DNA of 64,000 bases, from contig NZ_CP043006.1 in NCBI RefSeq assembly GCF_008086345.1, positions 4,524,032 to 4,588,031 of the forward strand, written 5' to 3'. Positions 1 to 9,322 of this stretch are shown piece after piece; within the stretch, counting starts at the first letter, position 1, and every line of letters begins with the position of its first letter. The DNA comes from Chitinophaga sp. XS-30. GTDB lineage: Bacteria; Bacteroidota; Bacteroidia; Chitinophagales; Chitinophagaceae. A program made the position numbers and the translations under genes. The notes beneath the pieces are model-generated. The model ran no database searches, was not told the origin of the DNA, and saw nothing but the letters and a program-made list of their open reading frames with translations.

Positions 1-1
1 A

Positions 2-337
2 GCGGATGAGCAATTCATACAGCAGGCCATGCAGATCGTGGAAAAGAATATCCCGAATGCGGACTTCTCCGTGGAAGAGCTGAGCCGCGCACTTTTCATG
101 AGCCGGGTATCCGTGTACAAGAAAATACTGGCCCTCACCGGCAAAACACCCATTGAATTCATCCGCACCATGCGCCTGCAACGCGCCGCGCAACTCCTGG
201 AGAAAAGCCGGATGACCGTGGCCGAGGTTGCCTATGAAACCGGCTTCAACAACCCCAAATACTTTACGAGGTACTTCAAGGCAGCGTTCAATGTGCTGCC
301 TTCCGCCTATGCCGCCGGAAAGAGAAGCGATCTTTAA
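2..337 (+). CDS. Hybrid two-component system regulator, C-terminal AraC-type HTH domain (5' truncated by window edge)
   Basis: The reading frame is already open at base 2 and codes without interruption to the TAA at 335-337, so the gene starts before the window. The visible 111 residues are a complete AraC-type double helix-turn-helix, with the typical LYKK/LTGK-like turn (here SVYKKILALTGKTP), RLQRAAQLLEKS, VAEVAYETGFNNPKYF and a closing FNVLPSAY. The lead-in DEQFIQQAMQIVEKNI is the linker usually seen after the receiver domain of hybrid two-component systems in Bacteroidota, which sense oligosaccharides in the periplasm and switch on a neighbouring polysaccharide locus. A plain AraC regulator would be the alternative. 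Its position just upstream of the GH31-SusC-SusD genes suggests it controls them. Family is fairly certain; the sensor part is not visible. Confidence 0.85.
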   Translation, partial: ADEQFIQQAMQIVEKNIPNADFSVEELSRALFMSRVSVYKKILALTGKTPIEFIRTMRLQRAAQLLEKSRMTVAEVAYETGFNNPKYFTRYFKAAFNVLPSAYAAGKRSDL

Positions 338-407
338 CAAATCACACCCCTTAAATAAAGAAACCCACCCCATCGCATCACGCGGCAATGGATAATTTTG
401 CCGTACT

Positions 408-512
408 ATGTTTAAAAAGAACTACAGGAAAAGCAACAAGATGTACCTGGTCATGGAAATATGCCTGATCGGGCTGATCACACTGGCGCTCATCCTTATA
501 TTGTCGCTTTGA
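408..512 (+). CDS. Possible 34-residue single-span membrane peptide
   Basis: A short frame codes for a basic N-terminus (MFKKNYRKSNK) followed by one hydrophobic stretch from about residue 13 to 34 (IGLITLALILILSL at the end), ending in TGA. A TAATTTTG box at 393-400 fits the Bacteroidota -7 consensus, but no TTTG lies about 19 bp upstream and the start codon would sit almost at the transcript start. It lies alone in the gap between the regulator and the GH31 gene. Positive-inside topology is plausible. It could equally be a chance frame, since no family is recognised. Confidence 0.3.
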   Translation: MFKKNYRKSNKMYLVMEICLIGLITLALILILSL

Positions 513-552
513 CAATTAACTATTGATTATCTGCATGTTAGCGGAACCATGC

Positions 553-616
553 TTAACATTTTGCACCCTTCGGAGAATCATTTACATACCATCCGGCTTC
601 CGGCGGTTAACATTTT
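553..616 (+). promoter_or_regulatory. Pair of TTAACATTTT direct repeats upstream of the GH31 gene
   Basis: The 10-mer TTAACATTTT occurs at 553-562 and again at 607-616, 54 bp apart. The same word, once with one change, occurs as a pair ahead of the SusC gene (3536 and 3584). Repeated words of this kind are candidate binding sites for the AraC-type output domain encoded at the left edge. This is pattern matching only. Confidence 0.35.
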
Positions 617-665
617 AACCCCGATTCATACACAATACCGTACCTCCGCTCTCCCGGGAGGCTGC

Positions 666-673
666 TACATTTG
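666..673 (+). promoter_or_regulatory. Bacteroidota -7 promoter element of the GH31 gene
   Basis: TACATTTG matches the Bacteroidota -7 consensus TAnnTTTG and lies 37 bp before the GH31 start codon, giving a leader of about 30 nt. No clear -33 TTTG is present at the usual spacing, as expected for a promoter that needs an activator. Confidence 0.45.
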
Positions 674-710
674 TTAAAACTGATTTTTTTCCACGACAGC
701 CGAAATCGTT

Positions 711-3539
711 ATGAACCTGATCAAGATTCCACTGGTATTACTTTGCTTTTTTACATTATCTGCTTTCGCCGGACAGGTAGAAAGAATGGATGATGGACTG
801 CTGGTCCGCATCAAACAACCCGCTCCCGGCAGCGCCCGGCACGTAAGGTTACAGGTGGTGAGCGACCGCATCATTCACGTAAGCGCCGGTGCCGGTGACA
901 CCCTTTCTGTCACCCCGAGCCTGATGGTGACCGTTTCCGGCAGAGACAATATAAAATGGGACGCTATCGAGAATGATAAAGAAGTAATATTGACAACAAC
1001 CGCGCTGTCCGTTACCGTTACATTACACAGCGGACAGGTGGTGTTTCGCGACAAAGCCGGCAATATCATCCTGCAGGAGGCATCCGGCGGGGGCAAGGCC
1101 TTTCATCCTGTTACCTACGGCAACAAGCCGTTATACCGCATCCGCCAGCTATTTGAATCGCCTGAAGATGAGGCTTTCTACGGGCTGGGCCAGCACCAGA
1201 CGGGACTGATGAACTACAAGAACAAAGATGTGGACCTCACCCAGTACAATTCCGTAGCCGCAGTACCATTCGTGGTCTCCAGTCGCAACTACGGCATCCT
1301 GTGGGACAATTATTCCATCACCCGCTTCGGGGACGACCGGCCGCACCAGCAGCTCTCCGGCCTGACGGGGAAAGACGGAAAACCGGGACTGACGGCCACT
1401 TATGCCGACCGGAAAGATCCGGCAAAGATCTACGTGCAGCAATCCGAATCGAAGATCGATTACGAGTTCCTCCACGCCCTTCGGCGCATCCCGGCGGCCT
1501 TTCCGATGGACAAGGGCAAGGTGACCTGGGAAGGGCACATCACTTCAAACGAAGACGGCGCGCATAAATTCTACGCCAGCACTTCCGGTTATATTAAAAT
1601 ATGGCTGGACGGCCAGCTGGTGCTGGACAGGTGGCGTGAAGGATGGAATCCCGGCCCCTCCGTATTTACCGCGGACTTTTCCAAAGGCAGCAAAAAAGCC
1701 ATCCGCGTGGAATGGATACCGGAATCATCCCAGGCCTTTGTATCCCTGAAATGGCTGACGCCCACTCCTGCAGCCCTGCGCGACAAGTTATGCTTCAGTT
1801 CCGAAGCGGGAGAAAAGATCGATTATTATTTCATGTACGGGGAGAATATGGATGAGGTGATCAGCGGCTACCGCCAGGTGACGGGCAAAGCCACCATGCT
1901 CCCCAAATGGGCCATGGGCTTCTGGCAAAGCCGCGAACGCTACAAAACACAGGAGGAGATCCTGCAGACCGTGGCGGAATTCCGGAAGAGACGGATACCG
2001 CTGGACAATATTGTGCTGGACTGGTCTTACTGGAAAGAAGACGCCTGGGGCAGCCAGGAATTTGATCCCGCCCGTTTCCCGGACCCCAAAGGCATGATCG
2101 CGCAGCTGCATCATAAATACAACACACATTTCATGATATCCGTCTGGCCCAAGTTCTACGAAGGCATTGACACCTATAAAATGTTCGAGGAAAAGAACTG
2201 GCTGTACCCGCAGAATATCATTAACCGGCAACGGGACTGGATAGGGAAAGGCTATGTATCCACTTTCTACGATGCCTTTCAGCCGGATGCACGAAAACTC
2301 TTCTGGAACATCGTTGATCAAAAACTCTTCAAGCTGGGAGTAGATGCCTGGTGGCTGGATGCCACCGAGCCGGACATCCTCTCCAATGCCTCTATCGAAG
2401 AACGGAAACAGCTGATGAACCCCACCGCTATCGGTCCAGCTGAACAATACTTCAACACGTATTCCCTCCTGAATGCCAAAGGCATTTATGAAGGCCAGCG
2501 CGCCACGAAGCCGGACCAGCGGGTATATATCCTCACCCGCAACGCCAACGCCGGTATCCAGCGTTATGCCGCGGCTGCCTGGAGCGGGGATATCGCCGCC
2601 CGTTTCGATGAACTGGAACGCCAGATCCCCGCCGGCCTCAACCTCTGCCTGTCCGGTTTACCCTGGTGGACAACGGATATCGGCGGCTTCTTCGTAGAAG
2701 ACAAATACGATCAGCCCGATCCCGAAGGCGAAGACCTTAAAGAATGGCAGGAACTGAACACCCGCTGGTACCAGTACGGCGCCTTCTGCCCCCTGTTCCG
2801 CGCACATGGGCAATATCCCTACCGGGAAGTGTTCAATATCGCACCGGAAGAAAGCGAAGTGTACCAGTCCATCGTGTACTATAACCGGTTGCGGTATAAA
2901 CTGATGCCCTACATCTATTCCCTTGCCGGTAAAACTTACCATAACGACTATACGGTAATGCGTGCCTTGCCCATGGATTTCCCGGCCGATACCGCTGTGC
3001 GGGATATTGCGGACCAGTTCATGTTCGGCCCGAGCCTGCTGGTGAACCCGGTGTATCATTACCAGGCCCGCGAGCGCAAGCTATACCTGCCCTCCGGCAA
3101 CGGCTGGTACGATTTCTATACCGCCGTTTACCTTCCGGGGGGGCAGCATATCACTGCGCCCGCACCATTGGAGCGGATGCCGCTTTATGTGAAAGAAGGA
3201 TCTATCCTGCCTTTTGGGCCGGATATCCAGTACACTGCCGAAAAGCCGGCCGATACCATCAGCCTGTATGTGTACACCGGCAGAGACGCTTCCTTCCGGT
3301 TGTATGAAGATGAAAATATCAATTACGGATATGAAGAAGGCCGTTTCCTCAACATTCCCGTCCGCTGGCAGGAAGGCTCCCGTACGCTGACCATCGGGGC
3401 GCAGGAAGGCAGCTTCCCGGGCATGCTGAAAAAACGCTGGTTCCGCATCGTGTACATCAACCCGGGCGAAGCAGCGGAAAAGGATGGCGGCATGATCACT
3501 TATACCGGAAAAGCACAAACGAAAACTTTGAAAGATTAA
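711..3539 (+). CDS. GH31 glycoside hydrolase with PA14 insert, probable alpha-xylosidase
   Basis: The 942-residue protein starts with a signal peptide (cleavage near SAFA/GQ) and is predicted to work in the periplasm or at the outer membrane. An N-terminal galactose-mutarotase-like beta-sandwich is followed by a PA14 module at about residues 268-355 and a GH31 TIM barrel. The nucleophile is D550 in WWLDATEPD, and the acid/base is D627 in WSGDIAARF. A PA14 insert in this place is known from GH31 alpha-xylosidases of xyloglucan loci (CjXyl31A, BoGH31A), so release of alpha-xylose from xyloglucan oligosaccharides is the best guess. Alpha-glucosidase activity cannot be excluded. SusC, SusD and a binding lipoprotein follow on the same strand; the 126-bp gap may hold a second promoter. 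Confidence 0.9.
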   Translation: MNLIKIPLVLLCFFTLSAFAGQVERMDDGLLVRIKQPAPGSARHVRLQVVSDRIIHVSAGAGDTLSVTPSLMVTVSGRDNIKWDAIENDKEVILTTTALSVTVTLHSGQVVFRDKAGNIILQEASGGGKAFHPVTYGNKPLYRIRQLFESPEDEAFYGLGQHQTGLMNYKNKDVDLTQYNSVAAVPFVVSSRNYGILWDNYSITRFGDDRPHQQLSGLTGKDGKPGLTATYADRKDPAKIYVQQSESKIDYEFLHALRRIPAAFPMDKGKVTWEGHITSNEDGAHKFYASTSGYIKIWLDGQLVLDRWREGWNPGPSVFTADFSKGSKKAIRVEWIPESSQAFVSLKWLTPTPAALRDKLCFSSEAGEKIDYYFMYGENMDEVISGYRQVTGKATMLPKWAMGFWQSRERYKTQEEILQTVAEFRKRRIPLDNIVLDWSYWKEDAWGSQEFDPARFPDPKGMIAQLHHKYNTHFMISVWPKFYEGIDTYKMFEEKNWLYPQNIINRQRDWIGKGYVSTFYDAFQPDARKLFWNIVDQKLFKLGVDAWWLDATEPDILSNASIEERKQLMNPTAIGPAEQYFNTYSLLNAKGIYEGQRATKPDQRVYILTRNANAGIQRYAAAAWSGDIAARFDELERQIPAGLNLCLSGLPWWTTDIGGFFVEDKYDQPDPEGEDLKEWQELNTRWYQYGAFCPLFRAHGQYPYREVFNIAPEESEVYQSIVYYNRLRYKLMPYIYSLAGKTYHNDYTVMRALPMDFPADTAVRDIADQFMFGPSLLVNPVYHYQARERKLYLPSGNGWYDFYTAVYLPGGQHITAPAPLERMPLYVKEGSILPFGPDIQYTAEKPADTISLYVYTGRDASFRLYEDENINYGYEEGRFLNIPVRWQEGSRTLTIGAQEGSFPGMLKKRWFRIVYINPGEAAEKDGGMITYTGKAQTKTLKD

Positions 3540-3593
3540 CATTTTTCATAACGTCACGAGGATAAACAAGGAATTGAAAACAGTGAACATTTT
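3536..3593 (+). promoter_or_regulatory. Second TTAACATTTT-type repeat pair, upstream of SusC
   Basis: TTAACATTTT at 3536-3545 overlaps the GH31 stop codon and TGAACATTTT follows at 3584-3593, 48 bp later. The arrangement mirrors the pair at 553/607, which suggests one regulator acts on both the enzyme gene and the transporter genes. Confidence 0.3.
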
Positions 3594-3665
3594 ATTATCA
3601 CGTTAAAGAACAAACAAAAAGAAACCTGAATTTCCCAACCCACGTTGCTTACAAATTCGCTAAAC

Positions 3666-6600
3666 ATGAAACTACTGTACAACAAATTATGTGTGCTCCT
3701 GACAGCGCTGACCCTGCCGCTCTGCATAATGGCTGCGGGCGCTTACGGCCAGTCCCTTACCGGCAAGGTAGTGGACGCCGAAGACAATACGCCCTTACCC
3801 GGCGTATCCATTCAGGTAAAAGGCACTACCAAAGGCACTGCCACCATCTCCGATGGCTCGTTCCGCCTGGATGTTGCGGCTACGGACGTCCTGGTCATCT
3901 CCTTCATGGGCTACGCCAGTCAGGAAGTACCTGTTAACGGGCAATCCAGCCTCACCATCCGCCTCCGGCCCTCCGCTACCGGGCTGGATGAACTGGTGGT
4001 AGTCGGTTACGGCACCCAGAAAAAGAAACTGCTGACCGGCGCTACCGTACAGGTAGACAGCAAAGATCTCGTGAGGAATCATACCCTCGGCGTTGAACAG
4101 GCACTGCAAGGGCAGGCCGCCGGTGTGCAGATCACCTCCAATTCCGGACAGCCCGGCGATGCCATGAAATTCAATATTCGCGGTATCGGCACCAACGGCA
4201 ATTCCCAACCCCTGTTCATTGTGGACGGGTTCCCAACGGATGACATCTCTTACCTGAACCCGGCGGACATCGCCACCATCGACATCCTCAAAGATGCCGC
4301 GTCCACAGCCATCTACGGTACCCGCGCGGCCAACGGCCTCGTGATGATCACCACGAAGCGAGGGAACGCCGGCGGCATGCGTGCAACCTTTGATGCCTCC
4401 TTTGGCTGGCAGAACCCGGCCAAGAAGCTGGACCTGCTCACCGGTGAACAATATGGTATCATCGTTAATGAAGCGGCCATCAATTCCGGCAGAGCACCCA
4501 TTTATACATTGGAACAGATCAAACAACTCGGCAGGGGAACAGACTGGCAGGCGGCGGCAACCAACAGCAACGCGCCTATCCAGAACTACAGCCTCGGCCT
4601 GGCAGGTGGAAACAACACCTCCACCTTTTCCTCATCCCTCTCCTACCAGGCGCAGGACGGCGTGATAGGCATAAGGGGCAACTCGAAGTTCTCCCGCATC
4701 ACCTTCCGCATCAACTCGGAACACCGTCTCTATAAAGATATTTTCAAAGTTGGCCAGAACCTCACCTACTCCCGTGCCGATCAAAGCGGCATCGGCACCG
4801 GCAACATCTACAACAACTCCATCCGTGGCCTCCTGAACACCAGTCCCACTTTTCCGGTATTCGATTCCACCGGCAAATACGGGAAGTCATCGCTGAGCGC
4901 GGACGAAGCCAATCCAATTGGCATGATGGACTACAACAATAACAACAAACGGATAGCGGACAGGATACTCGGCAATGTGTACCTGGATGCGGCCATTCTG
5001 AAACATCTCCGCTTCCGTACGGACATCGGGGTAGATATCGCGTTCGTTACCGACAATTCATTCGTACCGGTCTATGAACTGGCCACGAATAACACCAATC
5101 CCAATTCCTACGCCACCATGGGCGCATACCGGAATTTTACCTGGAACTGGGAAAATACGCTCACCTGGCAGCAGAACTTCGGCAAACATGACCTCACGGT
5201 GCTGGCCGGTACCACGGCCCGGAAATTCAACGGCTTTAACGTCAGCGGCAGAAAGGAAGACCTGATCATCCCGGACTTCGATCATGCCATCATCGATAAC
5301 GGCACGAACGACCTTACCCAGAAGACCTACGGCGCCCGCTCCGTGCATATCCTGCAATCTTACTTCGGAAGGGTGAACTACAGCTTTGATGATAAATACA
5401 TCCTCTCCGCCACCCTGCGCACAGATGGCTCCACCCGGTTCGGTACCAATAACCGGTACGGCACCTTCCCCGCATTCTCCGCAGGCTGGATCGTTACCAA
5501 CGAGGATTTCATGGATATCAGCTGGCTGGACCATTTCAAGGTCCGCGGCGGATGGGGACAGAACGGCAATGACCGCATCGGTGATTTCGCCTACCTGGCC
5601 ACTGTCAGCTCCGCCTGGCGCTCCTACTATTTCGGCAACGGCTCCGATGTGCCCAAGTCCGTAGGCGCCTCGCCGGACAAAATACCCAATCCCGATCTCC
5701 GCTGGGAAGCCTCGCAGCAAACCGACATCGGGTTTGACGCTACGCTCTTCAACAGCCTGAACATCACCTTCGACTGGTATAACAAAACCACGAAAGACTG
5801 GCTGGTAGCACCGCCCATTCCGGATATCGTTGGCACCGGCGCTCCCTATATCAACGGTGGAAAGATCGTGAACAAAGGCATAGAGATCGCTGCCAACTAT
5901 ACCCACAAGTTCGGTGAGCTGAGCATCGGCATCGGCGGCAACATCTCGTTCAACCGGAACAAGGTGCTGGAAGTCCCCAACCAGGAAGGCATCCTTCATC
6001 CTGAATATAACAACGTACTGTCTTCCAACATGGATGAATATTACCTCGCGCAGAACGGATTCCCCATCGGTTATTTCTTCGGCCTGAAAACCGCCGGTAT
6101 CTTCCAGAACCAGCAGGAAATAGACAGCTACCGCTCCAAAGACGGCAACCCGATACAACCTTCCGCCCAACCCGGCGATGTGCGTTTTGTTGACCTGAAT
6201 GAGGACGGGGTGATTGACCGGAACGACAAGACCATGGTAGGCAACCCGAACCCGCAACAGACGTATGGCATCAATCTGAATGCCGATTGGAAAGGTTTTG
6301 ACATTGCCATACTGCTCACCGGCGTGGGCGGCAACCAGATCGTAGACGGCACCCGTTCTTACGACCGTTTCTATAATAACTTCACCACCGCCGTATTTGA
6401 CCGGTGGACCGGCGAAGGCACCTCCAATTACCTGCCCCGTTTAACCATGGGTGACGAAGCAAACGGCAACTGGAGCAAATTTTCCGACCTCTATGTGCGC
6501 AACGGCTCATTCATGCGGATCAAGAGCGTAAATATCGGGCATGACTTCAAAAGATCGATCGGCAAAAGGCTGCCGGTACAACAGTTACGGCTATACGTTT

Positions 6601-6746
6601 CCGGCCTGAACCTTTATACGTTCACCCACTACCGCGGTCTCGACCCGGAAGTAGGGTTCGGTGTAGATCCCTGGTCTTCCGGCACGGACCTGGGCTACTA
6701 TCCTCAACCCAGGACGCTCCTGGTAGGTCTTAATGTCAAATTCTAA
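3666..6746 (+). CDS. SusC-like TonB-dependent oligosaccharide transporter
   Basis: This 1026-residue outer-membrane protein imports oligosaccharides together with its SusD partner, using TonB energy. After a signal peptide (cleavage near AYGQ/SL) comes the carboxypeptidase-regulatory-like domain (GKVVDAEDNTPLPGVSIQVKG), the SusC signature region around DELVVVGYGTQKK, a plug domain with RGIGTNG and DAASTAIYGTRAANG, and a 22-strand barrel ending in aromatic residues (LLVGLNVKF). A TTG 21 bases upstream would also open the frame, but the ATG at 3666 gives the cleaner signal peptide. It is followed directly by SusD. Length and motif order are normal for the family. Confidence 0.95.
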   Translation: MKLLYNKLCVLLTALTLPLCIMAAGAYGQSLTGKVVDAEDNTPLPGVSIQVKGTTKGTATISDGSFRLDVAATDVLVISFMGYASQEVPVNGQSSLTIRLRPSATGLDELVVVGYGTQKKKLLTGATVQVDSKDLVRNHTLGVEQALQGQAAGVQITSNSGQPGDAMKFNIRGIGTNGNSQPLFIVDGFPTDDISYLNPADIATIDILKDAASTAIYGTRAANGLVMITTKRGNAGGMRATFDASFGWQNPAKKLDLLTGEQYGIIVNEAAINSGRAPIYTLEQIKQLGRGTDWQAAATNSNAPIQNYSLGLAGGNNTSTFSSSLSYQAQDGVIGIRGNSKFSRITFRINSEHRLYKDIFKVGQNLTYSRADQSGIGTGNIYNNSIRGLLNTSPTFPVFDSTGKYGKSSLSADEANPIGMMDYNNNNKRIADRILGNVYLDAAILKHLRFRTDIGVDIAFVTDNSFVPVYELATNNTNPNSYATMGAYRNFTWNWENTLTWQQNFGKHDLTVLAGTTARKFNGFNVSGRKEDLIIPDFDHAIIDNGTNDLTQKTYGARSVHILQSYFGRVNYSFDDKYILSATLRTDGSTRFGTNNRYGTFPAFSAGWIVTNEDFMDISWLDHFKVRGGWGQNGNDRIGDFAYLATVSSAWRSYYFGNGSDVPKSVGASPDKIPNPDLRWEASQQTDIGFDATLFNSLNITFDWYNKTTKDWLVAPPIPDIVGTGAPYINGGKIVNKGIEIAANYTHKFGELSIGIGGNISFNRNKVLEVPNQEGILHPEYNNVLSSNMDEYYLAQNGFPIGYFFGLKTAGIFQNQQEIDSYRSKDGNPIQPSAQPGDVRFVDLNEDGVIDRNDKTMVGNPNPQQTYGINLNADWKGFDIAILLTGVGGNQIVDGTRSYDRFYNNFTTAVFDRWTGEGTSNYLPRLTMGDEANGNWSKFSDLYVRNGSFMRIKSVNIGHDFKRSIGKRLPVQQLRLYVSGLNLYTFTHYRGLDPEVGFGVDPWSSGTDLGYYPQPRTLLVGLNVKF

Positions 6747-6805
6747 TGCTATTGGTATGGATGAAACAACACTTCATCCCGCCTGTAAAAATTAAACATG
6801 AACAG

Positions 6806-8416
6806 ATGACACTGAATATTATACATCCAATCAGGCAGCGCGGCATCATGCGGACATTCGCAGCAGCACTTTTGATCAGCCTGACCGCTTCCTGCGGGAA
6901 AGGTTTCCTGGACATCGGCCCGATCGACCAGAAAACAGAAGAAGATTTCTATAAAACGCCGCAAGACGCTATGGAGGCCTTGGTAGCCGCTTACAGCGTA
7001 TTGAACATGGACGGATACGGCAATATCGCCCTCACGTCGGAGATCGCGTCGGACAACTGTTTCGGCGGCGGCGGCAATGGTGACGGCGGTATGCGGCAAT
7101 GGGACCGCTTTGACAACTATAACGACCACAATGCTGCGGCCTGGAAGAAATACTATACGGGCATTTACCGGGCGAATATATTCCTGCAAAAGGTTGATAA
7201 CGTGGATTTCGGTAATGATGAGGACACTAAAAAACGCCTCATCGCCGAAGCACACTTCCTCCGTGCTTATTACTACTTCGACCTGGTAAGGATGTTCGGC
7301 AATGTGCCGCTGATCACCGCACCGCTGGAACCGGGCAACTACAATATTCCCCAGGCTGACCCTGCCGAAGTGTACAAACTGATCGCGGAAGACCTGAAGA
7401 TAGCGGCAGCCGATCTCTCCGACCGCAGGTATGCCGACATACCGCCCGCCGAGCAGGGCCGCGCCACCCGATGGGCCGCCAAAGCATTGCTGGGAAAGGT
7501 TTTCCTTTATTACACCGGCTATTACAGCAAACCGGATATCGAAGGCGTATTCACTAAACAGGAGGCCATTGCCGCCATCGATGATGTGATCATGAACAGC
7601 GGGCACGGGCTGGTGGAAAAATATTTCAACCTCTGGAGAGCTTCCGCCGAAACGGGCGGCTTTGCCGGGCAGAACAATACAGAAGCCGTATTTGCCATCC
7701 AGTACACGCACCTGGGGCTGAAGAACTGGGACCAGCAAAACGGCAACCGCATGCAGGTCATGATCGGTATCCGTAGCCAGGTGCTGCTCCCCTACTACAA
7801 AGGCTGGGGCGCCGCGACGGTGAACCCGAAGCTTTGGGATGCCTTCGCTGCCGGTGATACCCGCAGGTCCGCTTCCATCATCTCCATACAGGACGAGGGG
7901 CTGGCCGGGTCATATGCAGTAGGTGACCAGTATCAATACACCGGCTACTTCATGAAAAAGAATACGCCGCTGGATGAAAATAAACCCGAGGACCTGGGTG
8001 GTGATTTCCAGCTCGACAATTACGACAACTATGTGGTGATCCGTTTTGCGGATGTGCTGCTCATGGGCGCTGAGCTGAACCTCAATACAGACCTTGGCAA
8101 AGCCCAGGATTACTACAACCGGGTGCGCGACCGCGCCTTCGGCGACCAGTTGCACCGCATCACGCTGACCGGCGATGCCGCGGGGCTTAAACATATTATG
8201 GACGAAAGGAGATTTGAATTGTCCATGGAAGGGCACCGGTACTGGGACCTCCTGCGCCAGGGAATGGCAACGGCAAAGGCCGCACTGGATAATGTGTCCG
8301 CCAACTCCGTATTCAATGTCACCTTCCGCCCGGAAACAGGGGGGCTGCTGGCGATCCCGCAGACACAGATCGGACTGTCCAACGGCAGCCTGGTACAAAA
8401 CAACGGCTGGAACTAG
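6806..8416 (+). CDS. SusD-like glycan-binding lipoprotein (RagB/SusD)
   Basis: SusD proteins sit as a lid on the SusC barrel and bind the incoming glycan. The lipobox is LTASC, followed by GKGFLDIGPIDQ, the usual SusD start. The N-terminal TPR-like helices (FLRAYYYFDLVRMFGNVPL) and the C-terminal signature (DERRFELSMEGHRYWDLLRQG) are both present. The frame overlaps the SusC stop codon by one base if the first ATG (6746) is used. The ATG at 6806 is preceded by an A-rich initiation region and the ATG at 6848 gives the shortest signal peptide, so the exact start is uncertain. The protein has about 536 residues, a usual length. Confidence 0.93.
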   Translation: MTLNIIHPIRQRGIMRTFAAALLISLTASCGKGFLDIGPIDQKTEEDFYKTPQDAMEALVAAYSVLNMDGYGNIALTSEIASDNCFGGGGNGDGGMRQWDRFDNYNDHNAAAWKKYYTGIYRANIFLQKVDNVDFGNDEDTKKRLIAEAHFLRAYYYFDLVRMFGNVPLITAPLEPGNYNIPQADPAEVYKLIAEDLKIAAADLSDRRYADIPPAEQGRATRWAAKALLGKVFLYYTGYYSKPDIEGVFTKQEAIAAIDDVIMNSGHGLVEKYFNLWRASAETGGFAGQNNTEAVFAIQYTHLGLKNWDQQNGNRMQVMIGIRSQVLLPYYKGWGAATVNPKLWDAFAAGDTRRSASIISIQDEGLAGSYAVGDQYQYTGYFMKKNTPLDENKPEDLGGDFQLDNYDNYVVIRFADVLLMGAELNLNTDLGKAQDYYNRVRDRAFGDQLHRITLTGDAAGLKHIMDERRFELSMEGHRYWDLLRQGMATAKAALDNVSANSVFNVTFRPETGGLLAIPQTQIGLSNGSLVQNNGWN

Positions 8417-8455
8417 TCATCACATCTGATCATTGCACACATCAAATTTTAACAG

Positions 8456-9217
8456 ATGAAAAGATTATCAATATACCTTTCTTCCTTCCTTCTCCTGTTC
8501 GCCGCTGCCTGCGATCCGAAGGAAGACCGCATTGAGCTGGATGCTCCCATCGCTGCCGCTGACCTGAAATTCACGGTTACCCAAACGGCGGGGTACGACA
8601 ATGAGATCACCATGGAAAGCCTGACACCGGGCGTCATCCCCTTCTGGGATTTTGGTTTCGGTATTTCCAATGAAACCAAAGCTGTTACCATCATTCCGTT
8701 TGCCGGCGAACACCTGATCAAATATTACGCTTATTCAAAAGGCGGGCCTACGGTGGATTCCACCACTGTTACCGTATCCGCTAACGATCCGAACTATTTT
8801 TCCAGCCCCATGTGGAACCTGCTGACCAATGATGTGGCGGGAAAAACATGGGTATGGGCGCCGGACAACCCGCATGGATGCATGACAGGCGGCGGCAGTT
8901 TTGATGATATCGGCCCGGGCTGGTGGAAAGACGCACTGGACCAGAATGCGATCAATGACAAAATGATCTTCGATCTTGACGGCTCCTATAATTTCGTGCT
9001 GATCACGCCAACGAAAACAACGCCCGGCAAATTCAAGCTGGATGTAAGCAGAAAAAAACTCAGCATCATCGGCAGCGACATCAGCAAAGGTCAGAACTGG
9101 GAATACGATATCATTACCCTGAACGAAAATGAACTGGTGTTAGCCGCCACGCATATTGAAAGCTGGGGCGGATTCCGGAACTTCTATTATTTCAAGAGAG
9201 AGGGATTTCAATACTGA
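8456..9217 (+). CDS. Surface lipoprotein, probable glycan-binding protein with PKD-like domain
   Basis: The gene follows SusD after 39 bp on the same strand, the place where surface glycan-binding proteins (SusE/F position) are normally found. The 253-residue product has a lipobox (LFAAACDP), so it is a lipoprotein. Residues 40-105 resemble a PKD/Ig-like fold (PFWDFGFGISNETKAVTIIPFAGEH is split by family-typical turns). The remainder, rich in Trp and Tyr (WVWAPDNPHG, GPGWWKDAL), looks like a carbohydrate-binding beta-sandwich. No catalytic motif is visible. The family name is not certain, but binding of the locus glycan is the expected role. Confidence 0.75.
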   Translation: MKRLSIYLSSFLLLFAAACDPKEDRIELDAPIAAADLKFTVTQTAGYDNEITMESLTPGVIPFWDFGFGISNETKAVTIIPFAGEHLIKYYAYSKGGPTVDSTTVTVSANDPNYFSSPMWNLLTNDVAGKTWVWAPDNPHGCMTGGGSFDDIGPGWWKDALDQNAINDKMIFDLDGSYNFVLITPTKTTPGKFKLDVSRKKLSIIGSDISKGQNWEYDIITLNENELVLAATHIESWGGFRNFYYFKREGFQY

Positions 9218-9247
9218 TCGCGCTATTTTGAAAGTCGAATTATTTTG

Positions 9248-9287
9248 AAACGGGCCGGCGTAACATTGTTATGCCGGCCCGTTTTTT
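9248..9287. terminator. Bidirectional intrinsic terminator
   Basis: A perfect 12-bp stem (AAACGGGCCGGC at 9248-9259 with its complement at 9273-9284), a 13-nt loop and a run of six T on the plus strand lie between two convergent genes. It should end the SusC-SusD-lipoprotein transcript and may also stop the opposite GH5 transcript. Confidence 0.85.
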
Positions 9288-9322
9288 ATTGATCTCACGC
9301 TATGGTTGCAGCGATGTATTCA

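Noticed and set aside
5058..6257. Long minus-strand open frame (399 codons) opposite the first SusC gene
   Set aside because: It is a mirror frame of a clear SusC gene in GC-rich DNA, with no start signal and an unlikely Val/Gly/Asp-rich composition. Similar mirror frames opposite GH31, GH5, TonB receptor and SusD genes were dropped for the same reason.
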